The notes under the pieces were generated by a model. It was given only the letters and a program-made list of their open reading frames with translations. It was not told the origin of the DNA and searched no databases. Below, in pieces: positions 12,100 through 23,200 of a DNA stretch of 64,000 bases. Origin of the DNA: Hofstenia miamia. Its lineage: Eukaryota; Xenacoelomorpha; Acoela. Location of the stretch: assembly GCA_004352715.1 (NCBI GenBank), contig SCFE01000064.1, forward strand, positions 1,509,465-1,573,464. The letters are read 5' to 3'. The translations under genes were made by a program, and so were the position numbers. Position 1 is the stretch's first letter. Every line of letters begins with the position of its first letter.

Positions 12100-12159
12100 T
12101 GCAGGTAATATCGGTATTATTACCTCAAAACTGTATCTAACAACAAGAGACTTACATAA

Positions 12160-13248
12160 ATGGCTGTTTTATCAAAAAATAAACTCGCAACTCAAGATAT
12201 AAATCGTATCAAGATCGACACTTTAATAAAAGCCGGTTGGTCAGTTAATAAAATTCACAAGGAACTAGGAAACTCTAAAGCCTTAATCAGGAAAGTCCGT
12301 GATCGTTTGAACTGTGGAGATGATGGAATTTTGGAAAGAAAGGAACGTTCGGACAAAGGCAAATCAAAAACCATCGACAAGAGATTGGCTAAAAAATTAA
12401 CAAAAAAACTAAAAAATGTGCAAGGTGCAGGACTTCGCACGACAGCAGATGAATGCAACACAACTAGGAACCGGATTCAGTATTGGTTGCGTTTACCAGA
12501 ACAAGCCAGTTGGGCAAAATATCAACGGCCAAATCAAAAACCAAAATTGAGTGAAAAAAATGTGGCTGACAGATTGACTTGGGCACTTTGGATGCAGGAG
12601 AATTTTGGTCATGATTGGGAAGGTTATTTGCGCTGGATTTTTTGGTCGGATGAAATGCCGAAAAGGCTTATGGAAAATGGTAATTCTTATAATTTGGGAG
12701 CAAGATGTGACGAGTTTCATGAACCCCAAACTTTCGGAACAAGAAATGGCATCATTTTTCACGTTGCCGCTTTCATTGGAATGGACGAAAGTTCTGATTT
12801 GTTCATTGTTCATGGAGATCAAACTATTGACACGGATGTTTACGTTCAGATTTTGGATTTTTTTGCTGATGAATATGAACGCTTAGGAATTGACAAGAGG
12901 CACGCGAGGCTCCAAGAAGATGGGGCCTCCTGCCATCGATCATTTGGAAGTTGCGAAAAAAAAGAGGAACTTGGACTCAATGTGTTGATGAAAAAAGAGG
13001 GTGGGCGTCCAGGTCAGTTTTTCTGGCCTGGACATAGCCCTGATCAAAACCCTATTGAACACGCGTGGTCGGAGTTAAAAAGACGAGTTTACTTAAGAGA
13101 TCCTAAAACTAAACCTGCCATGATCAGATGTTTGAATAGAGAATGGAAAGACATGATCGAGTCTGGTTTGATGCGAAAATTTATCCAAAATGTTCCTCGA
13201 AGAGTCCAAGCTGTGATCGATGCTGAGGGTGGTCCAACCAAGTACTAA
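12160..13248 (+). CDS. Tc1/mariner-like transposase, apparent DD45E
   Basis: 362 aa, intact. It is expected to bind the TIRs and move the element by cut-and-paste in the nucleus. Residues about 20-52 (LIKAGWSVNKIHKELGNSKA) look like a first helix-turn-helix, and about 92-112 (TTADECNTTRNRIQYWL) like a second, the usual paired N-terminal DNA-binding layout. The catalytic core: D164 in IFWSDEM, D254 in LQEDGASCH, E300 in PDQNPIEHAW. Spacing is 89 residues between the Asps and 45 between D254 and E300, against 34 in Tc1. The extra length lies between LGLNVL and WPGHSP (MKKEGGRPGQFF). The start ATG at 12160 has A at -3 and is the first in frame. Family certain; subgroup not one I recognise. Confidence 0.93.
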   Translation: MAVLSKNKLATQDINRIKIDTLIKAGWSVNKIHKELGNSKALIRKVRDRLNCGDDGILERKERSDKGKSKTIDKRLAKKLTKKLKNVQGAGLRTTADECNTTRNRIQYWLRLPEQASWAKYQRPNQKPKLSEKNVADRLTWALWMQENFGHDWEGYLRWIFWSDEMPKRLMENGNSYNLGARCDEFHEPQTFGTRNGIIFHVAAFIGMDESSDLFIVHGDQTIDTDVYVQILDFFADEYERLGIDKRHARLQEDGASCHRSFGSCEKKEELGLNVLMKKEGGRPGQFFWPGHSPDQNPIEHAWSELKRRVYLRDPKTKPAMIRCLNREWKDMIESGLMRKFIQNVPRRVQAVIDAEGGPTKY

Positions 13249-13367
13249 TTGACCCACCATGCCCCTACAACATTATGTTTTTATCGTTTTTAATCGTTTT
13301 TTGTACCATTGCCAACTACTGTTGTAAAATAAATATGTTATCAAGCTTTATGCATAATATTCCAAAC

Positions 13368-13404
13368 TTTTCTAAGGGGGGCACATTTAGTGACATCCCC
13401 CCTG
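13368..13404 (-). repeat. right TIR, with internal G6/C6 palindrome
   Basis: Reverse complement begins CAGGGGGGATGTCACTAAAT and matches the left TIR except for a TG/CA change in the loop and one C/T change after the C run. Confidence 0.9.
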
Positions 13405-13972
13405 TACAAGTCGATGCCTTTGTTTTATGAAACAAAAGAAATGTCTCCAATAACTGTTCAATAATGAAAAAATTCCCAACATTAGGAGGAAAATCTACGA
13501 TTCATAGCAGTTCAGTTTTCTCTAGATTTTGTTTTATAAAGTCAGTCGTTTCTCGCTTCGGTTCGGCTTCCATAAAAAACCGTGTTTTCGGCTTACGGTT
13601 CGGTTTATCGACGGACCCTACCATCAGTGATTTCAGTTTTGACAACTCTAAGTATCAGAATTTCGCAAAATATAAAGTAGTTGAAAGTCACACATCACAA
13701 GAAACTGAGACTTTTAGAAAGTCAAAATTGAAATGTTTCGTACGTCATTATTACACTTCTATAATGGACATGCAGATCAAAAATAAGTATATTCAAGAAT
13801 AACCTGTCATAGTAAGCATTCAAAATTTAAGAAAAATATGCGAAAAAAACTTAATTGTAATTCGTTTATAAGAATTTTTAATGCTCTCGAATTGCGACAT
13901 ATCTAAAATGGTTATATCAATGATTAACGATGCATATATTAAGTTTTCCAGAATAAAATAAGAAATACTAAC
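13405..13972. other. intronic or 3' flank; CGGTTCGG-motif cluster at 13552-13610
   Basis: No exon seen. 13552-13610 contains TTCGGTTCGGCTT, TTTCGGCTTACGGTTCGG and similar motifs, like the GC-motif arrays of the hAT-type MITEs elsewhere in the window, but no terminal repeats were found. Confidence 0.45.
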
Positions 13973-14203
13973 TTGTGAATGTCTGGTGAGCTTAGCAAAT
14001 GGTTTATTGTAAGATGGTTCTCTTATATCACGTAACACAACATTCTTCGTTCGATCTCTGCTTCCGGATGCTAAAACCCTATCATTCCAAGCAAAAACGC
14101 CAACCCGTTCTCCATGCGAATGAACCGTGAAAATCGCCTTCAGTGTAACGGGATCCCAAATTGAAATATTGCCACGATGAGTTCCAACAGCAAGATGATT
14201 ACC
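13973..14203 (-). CDS. fizzy-family gene, exon 4 (WD40 blades 2-3)
   Basis: Seventy-seven codons, acceptor TATTTAG, donor CAA|GTTAGT. SIWDPVTLKA closes one blade and RVGVFAWNDRVLASGSRD opens the next; KLTRHSQ is the usual last motif before EVCGLKW, which must be on another exon. Confidence 0.9.
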
Positions 14204-17200
14204 CTAAATACTACAAGCCTAGTTTACAAAAACTGATTTTAAAGGAGTTTTACCAAACACCGAACTCTTAGAAAAATTCAAAGTAGAAACAAAATGATTG
14301 GTTAAAATTTTCTATCTGCTGAACTAATCACTAATATTTGAATTTTTAAAATATATAGTGTAAACGTTTCTGTCAAATTAAACAATTTAAGATAATATAT
14401 TAAACAAAGCGAAATATAGTTCTCAAGCTAATAAATTTCTGTTTTTTAATAACTTAATACAATGCTGCCAACCAGGGGTGTACTACTAAATAATAAAGTT
14501 GGAATAGAAGGTGAAGTAGGCTCTAAATTTGAAAGTTGTTCAAGAAATACATTGAATTGATCAACAAGTAATGTCCAACACCCAGAATCGGTAATATACA
14601 TTTATCAAAAGGAATGAGTCCGTAATCGAAGTAAACAAGGACACTGAGTAATAGGAGCCCTTTCTCGAGTGCGCCCTTGATTCAATCTATCTAATAATAT
14701 TGCACCAATAGTCGCAAATACAACAATCTGGACAAAATGACACACAAATGTAAAATAACTTAAATAAACTCTGCTACATATCTGCATTATTTACACCAAT
14801 ATTAAATTTATGAAGAATAAACCGTTACATTAAATCACAACATCAGCATCGCTTTCAACAGACTTGTCAACAAGCCGAAATTTTTTTGAGCTCGGCTTGT
14901 TTTACTTTTGAGTATTTTCGGTTCGGCTCGGCTCGCCACATAGAACCATTCAAGAAGGCTCGCTTTAGCTCTTACAAATATTGCACTCTCAGAATTGTTT
15001 ACATAGCTCTTCCTATTGAATAACCATTTTAAAATAAGATTATAAAAAAGGTATATTGAATGAAAAAATAAGAAGCAAAAAGTCTTTTAATAAAGCTGTT
15101 GGAAATTACATAAAAATTTTTCTTTATTGCGCTCCACAGCTCGTCTTCAGTGTGAAGAATATACTGTCAAATTCGATATTTGACCTTATTCCACATATTT
15201 TCGATAATGTTAAGGTCTGGAGATTGGCCAGGCCAGTCAGTATGGATAGCAAAGCAACCCCGTTATTGTTTAGGAAATTTGCCATTTCTTTTGAGGTATG
15301 ACATGGAGCACCATCCTGCTGATATATTGATCACTTGTAAGGAGTGGCAAAAGTTCCTTTTCTAGAATCCGAGTATATTAAGAGCTTAGGAGAGTACCAG
15401 TGATATGAACAATCTTGCAAAAGCTACACTTCCATATTGCACCCCATACCATTACAGACTTCCCACCATAATTCATAGTCCCCCGAGTAAGTTGAGGCAA
15501 GAATCTGAACTTCTGCGCAATTGGTCTCTATTAACATTCTTTTCGATGCGTATACTCAAATCTTGACTCAACTCAAAATATAACATTAGACCAGTGTTCA
15601 GATGAATTGTCTCTTATTAAATTGGCCCAACTCACCCGGTGTAATCTGCTTTGAGGTTAAGAATGGCATTCTGGGTGCAACGAAAGTCCCAATTGAGTAC
15701 TTTTTCAGGATGTTTCGCACAGTTCTTGCTGTCACAATTTGACCATCAGCCTATTCCTTGCGAAATTCCCCTGAAGTCTTTCTGGGAATTCGCTTTGAAA
15801 CGCACATAAGAGCTGATTGGGAGGTTTTGGAAGAATTCTTTGGTCTTCCGGACTTTGGCTTGGGGCAATGATGTTTTCACAAGTGAAACGGCATCCAACA
15901 AGACACGCCGTGCTTTACTGCCGACACCCGCTTTTCACCCCATCCTACACCGTTAGCTATTCCAATGAATAAGGTAAACTTTTGGAAAACACTATTTTTA
16001 TTTGTATTACTCCGTAAAAATGTAAAATTATATTATATACACGTGAGACAACAAAGCATACACACACACAAATTCCATTATCAACACTACTATGAATTAT
16101 TACTAAAATTTAGCAAAAATTTTCTTACTTTCATCCATGATTACATTTATAATAATTTAATTATTCTAGCAAGAGATATACAATTAAATCCTGTCCCAAT
16201 CTTAGATTAATGTAATCTTGAAAATTTAGCGAATCATTATAAAGACAATTTTAAGTATATTTATTTAAACGCCAGAAGTCTGAATTTAAATAGAAATCAC
16301 TTTCTTAAAATTGCAACTCACTTTGGTTTAAATTCAATTATCACTATTACAGAAACTTGGTTAAACTACGAAATTAATCCAAATTTGTTCAATTCAGACC
16401 CCGCAATCTTTGATGTTTTTGTTAAAAATAGGAATAGTAGAGGTGGTGGTTATGATTATTGTACCAAAAGAAATAAATCCAATATGAAAACAATCTTGAA
16501 TCCGATCATTCTGTTTTTGAATCTTTATGGATTGAAATTAAATCACCTACAAATTCCTCCGAACATAAATTAATTAATGTGACTTATAATCCAAATAATA
16601 ATTTTCTTGTAGAATATATAAAATTTAAATGCGATGAAATTTCAAATATTCTTAATAACTATTTCCTAAACATATTAGGTGACTTTAATATAAATTATTT
16701 CAGTTTTTATGAAAAAAATGCATTGAATGAACTATGCGCTACTTATAACTTAAAAATTATCAACACTCAGATCCTACTAGAAGAACGACATTAATTGATT
16801 ATTTTTTATGTAATTCAGAAACTATATATAAACCTTTAATCCTCGAATCTTTCAGTGATCATGCACTCTGCATTTATATTAGTACACATCATGCTAAGTT
16901 ATCTAAATTTAAAACGATTTATGCTAGGGATTTCAAAAACTATTCAGATGAAATCATGGAAAATTTACTTAAAAATATTCCATTCGACTATATCTTTACT
17001 CTAAATTCTGGTTCCCACATGTTAAATTACATTGCCGCACTGATCAATCAAGCACTAAACAAAGTAGCAACGCTGAAGTCCCGCCGAGTAATTAACAAAT
17101 CACGATTTAACTTAACCATAACTAATTAAGAACACGATAAACATAAAGCAGAAACTCTTTGAACTAGTTAAGTCCAACCCGAACGAGATAAATTGGTCTA

Positions 17201-20200
17201 GAAAAAGCAGAACACGCATTATCCAATATTATCGAATATTTCAAACAAAATTATTTGTAGTACCCAATTCAAAAGCAGGATTTGAGACCTATTTTAACTG
17301 GAATACGAATTGTGGTACCTGTCGTTTGTTGCACTTACAGACGTATTGGTCTGGTAGTTGTTGATTAAAATGCCTCGAATTTCAATTGCTATAAAAAACA
17401 AAATTGAACTTGCAACTGAAAAAATTTCAGGGTTTAATATATGTGATATTTTCAATATTTCAAAGCTATCATTGGCATACAATTTTACGGACAAACAAGT
17501 TCTCGTTGTCGCTATTTGAAGAACTTTTGTCCAAAAAATATGATATACCTTTTTAGCAATGTTCTATGAAAAATCCTGTTCGCCAAATGGAATTTCATTT
17601 TTATATATACATTTAACACTATTCAGGTTAATGCGGAAAAACAAACAAATTGGGTCATTTTTAAGCTTTCAAATTTGCGAGTTAAATTTTTGATTAATTT
17701 TTTCAAAGGCAATAATACAATCAGAATTAATGTCGCACACCACCACCTTTAATGCTGTTTCAGAACAACTATTGTTATTCTGACCACTTTGTGGTGCCAG
17801 AACTCTAGACAAATATGGCCTTGTTGTCAAATTTGATTTCCAATATCCAAACACCACCTCTTGAATGTTAGCCAAAATATTAGGGAGAGTTGGGATGCGT
17901 TAAAAATCAATTCTCAGACCAACTATCCGCAATGAATATGCTTTTTTAGGATATCTTGAACAAAGCAGTTTTCAGGTTCATTAATAAATGCCAACCAAAA
18001 TAGCATAGCGCTCGATTTCGATTGTGTACTGTTAAGTAATGAAATCTTTGATACGTAAGTTCTCTTGGTTTTGATAACTTTTGAATTATTCTATAACATG
18101 ATGTAGAGATTTCATATCATTCCTCTAACCACAATTTGATGCTGCAAATTTCTAAAGAATTTGGCAATTTTTGTTCAATTTTCTCATTAGGAAATGACAG
18201 TTTTTATAACATCATATTTTATTTCTGACAAAGTTCTTGAACCAAACAGTGGAGCGGGTGCATGTTAGAAGATGTGCTCCAAATATGGTGTTGACTACCA
18301 ATATGAACAGGTTTACCCAGTGGACCACGGTCTACCTAAATCAAATTTTTCAAAATGACACTGTAACCCCACAACTACATCAGTTTCTGTAGTCTATCAT
18401 AAATTGTATCAAATTCTGAATTTAATATAACTAGAATTTTCAATCGAAATTTCCTTTGTTTCATTTTTGATGAACATTTTGAGGCCTCGTTATTGTTATT
18501 TTTATATAAAATCGAGACACCAATCCTGCTCTTCAAACTGTTAAAATATTTTAGAAATCTTCAATTTATATCAATATGAAGATTATATCTAATGAAGTGC
18601 GAGTTTCAATTGATTACATGCTGGGTCTAAAGTCAGTCAAAATTAATTCAATCCCATATATAGAATATGTTCATTATAGAACTACCTATATGAAAAAGGT
18701 AAAAAATACTGGGTTTATAGAATTGAAATTAATGAAGTGTAATGCTTCTATAGATGGTCTAAAATCAACTATAAACAGTAAAATTTCAAATTTAAACAGT
18801 TCTATTCAAACTTTGATGACTTAATTTTTGAATCCCAACAATGTATTTTTAGATATTGTCCTCGTTGGGCAAACAATTTAGAAAATTATATAAAATTACA
18901 CTATTTTGAAGAAATAATGGTCAAAAGTTCATCCAAAAATGATATTCCAAATATAAAATTTTTATCTTAGTCATAGCAAAAATAAATAGCTTAAAGAATA
19001 AGATGAAATGAGAAGTTGACTTAACGGTAGGATACGATGGAAAAAAAAGTTTCATGGTTCTTGTTATATATGACGCTGCACTGCCAGTTGCATCTTCAAT
19101 CAAAACAGAAAGCGCAAATTTCACAAGATCTAACAAATATACATATTCAATAAATGTTATCATTCAAAGTGTGAAAACTTACATGAATTTTGTTATATAA
19201 ACTTTTCTTAAATTACAATTAATTAGCAACATCATAAATTTACACTTTGATATAAACTTTAGCTTAAAGCATAATTGAATTGGAGTGTGACTTATACCCT
19301 ATAGATAAACAATGTATAAATAAAAATACTTGTTCATTCCAAGCAACAGCTGTTGGACGATCAAGGGGGAGGAAAGCGTGCAATCGTATGGTTCGATTGG
19401 TACAAATGGAAATGTTGTGTCCCAAATAAACACTATTACCCAATGCTGTAACCAAAGTGTTATGAATTGACCAATCTATAAGATTAAGATAGAAGTCATC
19501 GGCAAGATCATGCGCATTTAATACCCGGAAGGCCTAAATTGTTTATTTACAGCTGAATTATTTTGAATTGAATGAGATTAAAAAATTATTTCACTTAATT
19601 ATATTAGCAAATCAAGGATATCATAATATAATCCAAAAATTATGTTGTAAATGAGACATTTTCGAATTTAAATCGAATAGCTAAAGGCAAAATAATCTTG
19701 AATTGTTTACAATTCTAAATGTTGTTTCAATGAGTAAAGTGGGCCCGTAACAAGCCTAAAAATTTATGGTAGTCAAAGCAAAGCAATACAAAATCATTTG
19801 TTTAAGATTAATGAGATTACTATAAAATTTCCGACCCGTTTCAATTGGTTATATTCAGGCCCAGGCCCGGCCCGGGCCATTATAAGATTTTTGTAAATAA
19901 AAAAATTAAACATAATTGAAAATACTAAAATGAAAACATTTTTGCATTAACTGCACTTTTTAACAATAAAATTAACTTGTGATAGCATCAAAAGTGATCG
20001 GCTTCAATAAGGATGTGCTACTGCTGGAAAGACTTTTTAATGGGAATTTTTAAATGGTTAATAGTTGTATTGCAGTTTTATTAATAATAAATATATGTAT
20101 ATGGAACATCATATAAAAATGCTCCGAACTTATTATGCAGCATTCCCCTCTCAAACATTCAATTAAAATCATGTATATAATCTAAGAATTTAAAGTTTAT

Positions 20201-23200
20201 AATGGGACAACTAAAGTATAAATGAAATTAATTGACGCTTGCCATTACTAAGACAATTTTTGAGTTAATTGTAACTATTTTCGCCGTGGATTTACGTTTT
20301 AATGTATAATTATTAATTAATTAATTGAATATAATAGTTGATATAATATTATAATGTAAGAGAATTCATATTTATTATTAAAATTTTGAATAATTCTATA
20401 CACGTTGTGCAGAAATTTCAGATCCCGGGCCCGCTTCAATTTTAATTTTATGGCCAGGCCCGGCAGTTTCGAAGTCTGGCCCGATTAAAACTCTGGTCTT
20501 GTATTCACTTTAAAACTATAAGTTATTATCTGAAACAGGCTATTAGTTTAAATTTTAAGCCTCAGATTTTTTATACTGATTCTATAATGGCATTTTCGCC
20601 TTACGATATTTAACAATCCATCAAATAACGATGTCGTATTAAAGGGGATGCCACACGATGGGCTTTTGCGCTAGGTTAAAACACTTAAGTTAAATGCACT
20701 CCGTTTAGCATCTGTCCCCCACGAGATAATTGCAAGATAATTACTCTCGGAGCATATGCCGGGGCATGAGTTCATCGTGTGGCATGCCAAGAGCACTTAA
20801 CATAGTTCATTTGACTCGGGACAAAGCCCATCGTGTGGCACCCCCTTCAAATCAATGTTCGTAGTCTGACTAATATTAATGCAGAATTTTTCCACATGTG
20901 GCGTAATTCAATAGCTATTTGCACATTATCCACCAATCTGAAATGTGCTGAGAGTGCTTTGCTATTCAATAAATATGCGGGTAGTAGTCATTTTCAAATC
21001 TGACTACTATTAATGCAGAATTTTGCCACATTTTGTATATGTTTGTACATGTAGAGTATAATTCAAAAACATTAAAATTCAAGTTAAAACCTTTTTCTCA
21101 ATTGTCACGTGATCCGAAATCATCTGTTGAGGCGACATCAACTGACTGACAGAGTTATCTAGTTTAGGTAGTTTAGAATCGTGACTAATTGTATTAATTG
21201 ATATTTTCTTGTAACGAAGAATTTTAGATTGATTATCAGGAAACAATGCATCTAACAATCCTAAGTGACCTCCCAGTGCAGATTCGGAATGTTTTCGTTT
21301 CTTGCCGACGCATGGCAGTAATGATACCGCTGGTTGATTAATCTAAAAAACATAGATTGAACCAGAGAAACTGCAAATGGGTGAAATATAAAAGGTGACT
21401 GTTACGCAAAACAGAGCACGAAAACAACGCAACAACATTGAATGCTATACAAGTTATAAACAATGTGTTGAAAAATAAAATTTACATTTCGAATTTTTGC
21501 ATTAGTAGCATATATTCTTTTAAAGTTAAATTTAGAATTTTCAATTTAAGCGAGTAGCTTATTATAAGTATATATATAATAATACCAAATTTTGGTGTAA
21601 CAAACCGAAGTATTATAAAAATCGACAGAATTGGCATTAAACTAAATGAATAGAGCCGGGTTTAAAGTTTCCTGAGCCTGGCCGGGCGTGGGCCTAAATT
21701 TTCGATCCATGTCCATCTCTGGATTGAACACAGCTGAAAAAGCGAAATCCAACGTTTAATCTGCTTTCATCACACGATATATGTATCAGTACGATGATTG
21801 CAACAAATCTTTCTGTTCACTGAAATTCTTAAATGCCATTTTAATGGTGGTGTGTATGTCTCATACACTTTAAGAAATTTGAAAGGCATCTCAATCCAAA
21901 CGTTTGGACTGTAAAAATTAAAAACCTCTAACAAAAGCAATACATGAAAATAGTTACTGTTTTTTAATGAGCTTCTTAGCAAAATTGGCAGATGCATTTG
22001 GAAGGATAGAAACATCAGTGAATCGAATCCTCAAATCTGATGACATACCTACGCTATCCATGACTATTACTCATCTTTACAATTTAAAAAAAGTCTACTT
22101 CTCGATTACTTCTAACTTCTGATGAATGAACACATTATCAAATCACGTTTTCAGGTCATTATGAAGAATTTAAAGAAAAATCCTTAATTGTGATCTATAT
22201 TCTATCGTTAATATTCATCTACCTACTAATTGCTGCTTAATCATGGTTGCTCAACAAAATGCAAAATATTGAGCAGAAGAATTTGATTGAAATTTTTGTC
22301 CATTTCGATCATGTCGTAAAGGTTTGAACTGAGAGATAGTCTGCTGTGAATACTCCATCTTCATCTTCGAATTCTTCCTTAATAAAATTAACATAAATTT
22401 TTTTCAACTTGATCAAATTCTTGTTTTCGATTACTCATCACTCTAGCAACTCGGAGTCTCACATTTTTAAGACGTTTCACTTTAAAAAGTGCTGTTAGGA
22501 AATCCTTAAGTTGTAACCTTGAAATGCTAGTAATCATGTCGTCGGTTGATTGGTTTCCGATAAAGAAAAGGGGAACTTGTTTTTAATGCGTTATCAAATT
22601 TTTAGAATGAAAAAATATAAATATTTTCTGACTTTTAAAGCATTCGAATGTTAACATTTAATCCTATTTTTCACAAGAGAGGAGGGGCGGATAAATTTAC
22701 CACAGGCGAATTTTTATTAATAACTTTTATAAAATCAAATTTGAAAAGGTTGGCTGAACTTTTCACCATACTAAATTTAGTTTTTAGGTGAGTGCGTTTT
22801 TGTTAAGGAATAATGATTATTTTGTCAACATTCATTTTAATATAAAATATAACAATGACTAGACAAAAACAAAAAATGCTGAGATCAGCATTAATAAATA
22901 CAAATTAATATGCCTCAAGTTAATACTGGACCATATCATTTGTGTTTTGAATAGAAAAAAATTAAAAGTTGATAAAAAAAATAGAAAAGTTGACCAAAAA
23001 TATTAACCATTTTGACATAACACACCTCTTAGCATTTTTACCAATTTTTTTTCAAAAATGCTGATGTCAGCTAAAATGTCTGGCTAAAAATTTTATTTTT
23101 GGATTTTTTCAAACTTTTTATCAAATATTAGGTTTGTGCCAAACTTAATGACAAAAAATAAACCTGGGGGTATCTTTACCCCTCTCCCTTGTGAAACCAA

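Larger units (their letters stand above)
12063..13404 (+). mobile_element. intact Tc1/mariner-like transposon, 1342 bp
   Basis: Bounded by TA on both sides (12061-12062 and 13405-13406). The terminal inverted repeats are 37 bp, 34/37 identical by hand alignment, starting CAGGGGGGATGT. A single uninterrupted transposase gene lies inside, with 60 bp between TIR and ATG. An AATAAA at 13328-13333 between stop codon and right TIR could serve polyadenylation. It is the only DNA transposon in the window with all parts in place, which suggests recent insertion. It lies between 13973 and the start of the window, so within or downstream of the fizzy-family gene. Confidence 0.92.

Noticed and set aside
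12255-12886. Frames overlapping the intact transposase on the minus strand and in another plus frame
   Set aside because: Shadows of the 362-codon gene without motifs of their own.
12919-13059. The 45-residue spacing as a sequencing frameshift pair
   Set aside because: The frame before and after reads as good transposase, and the extra bases are a multiple of three with no stop. A compensated pair of indels is possible but less simple; kept as a caveat.
9241-13972. Missing C-terminal WD40 exons of the fizzy-family gene
   Set aside because: I looked for EVCGLKW-, GGGTADR- and DETLRFW-type segments on the minus strand and saw none.
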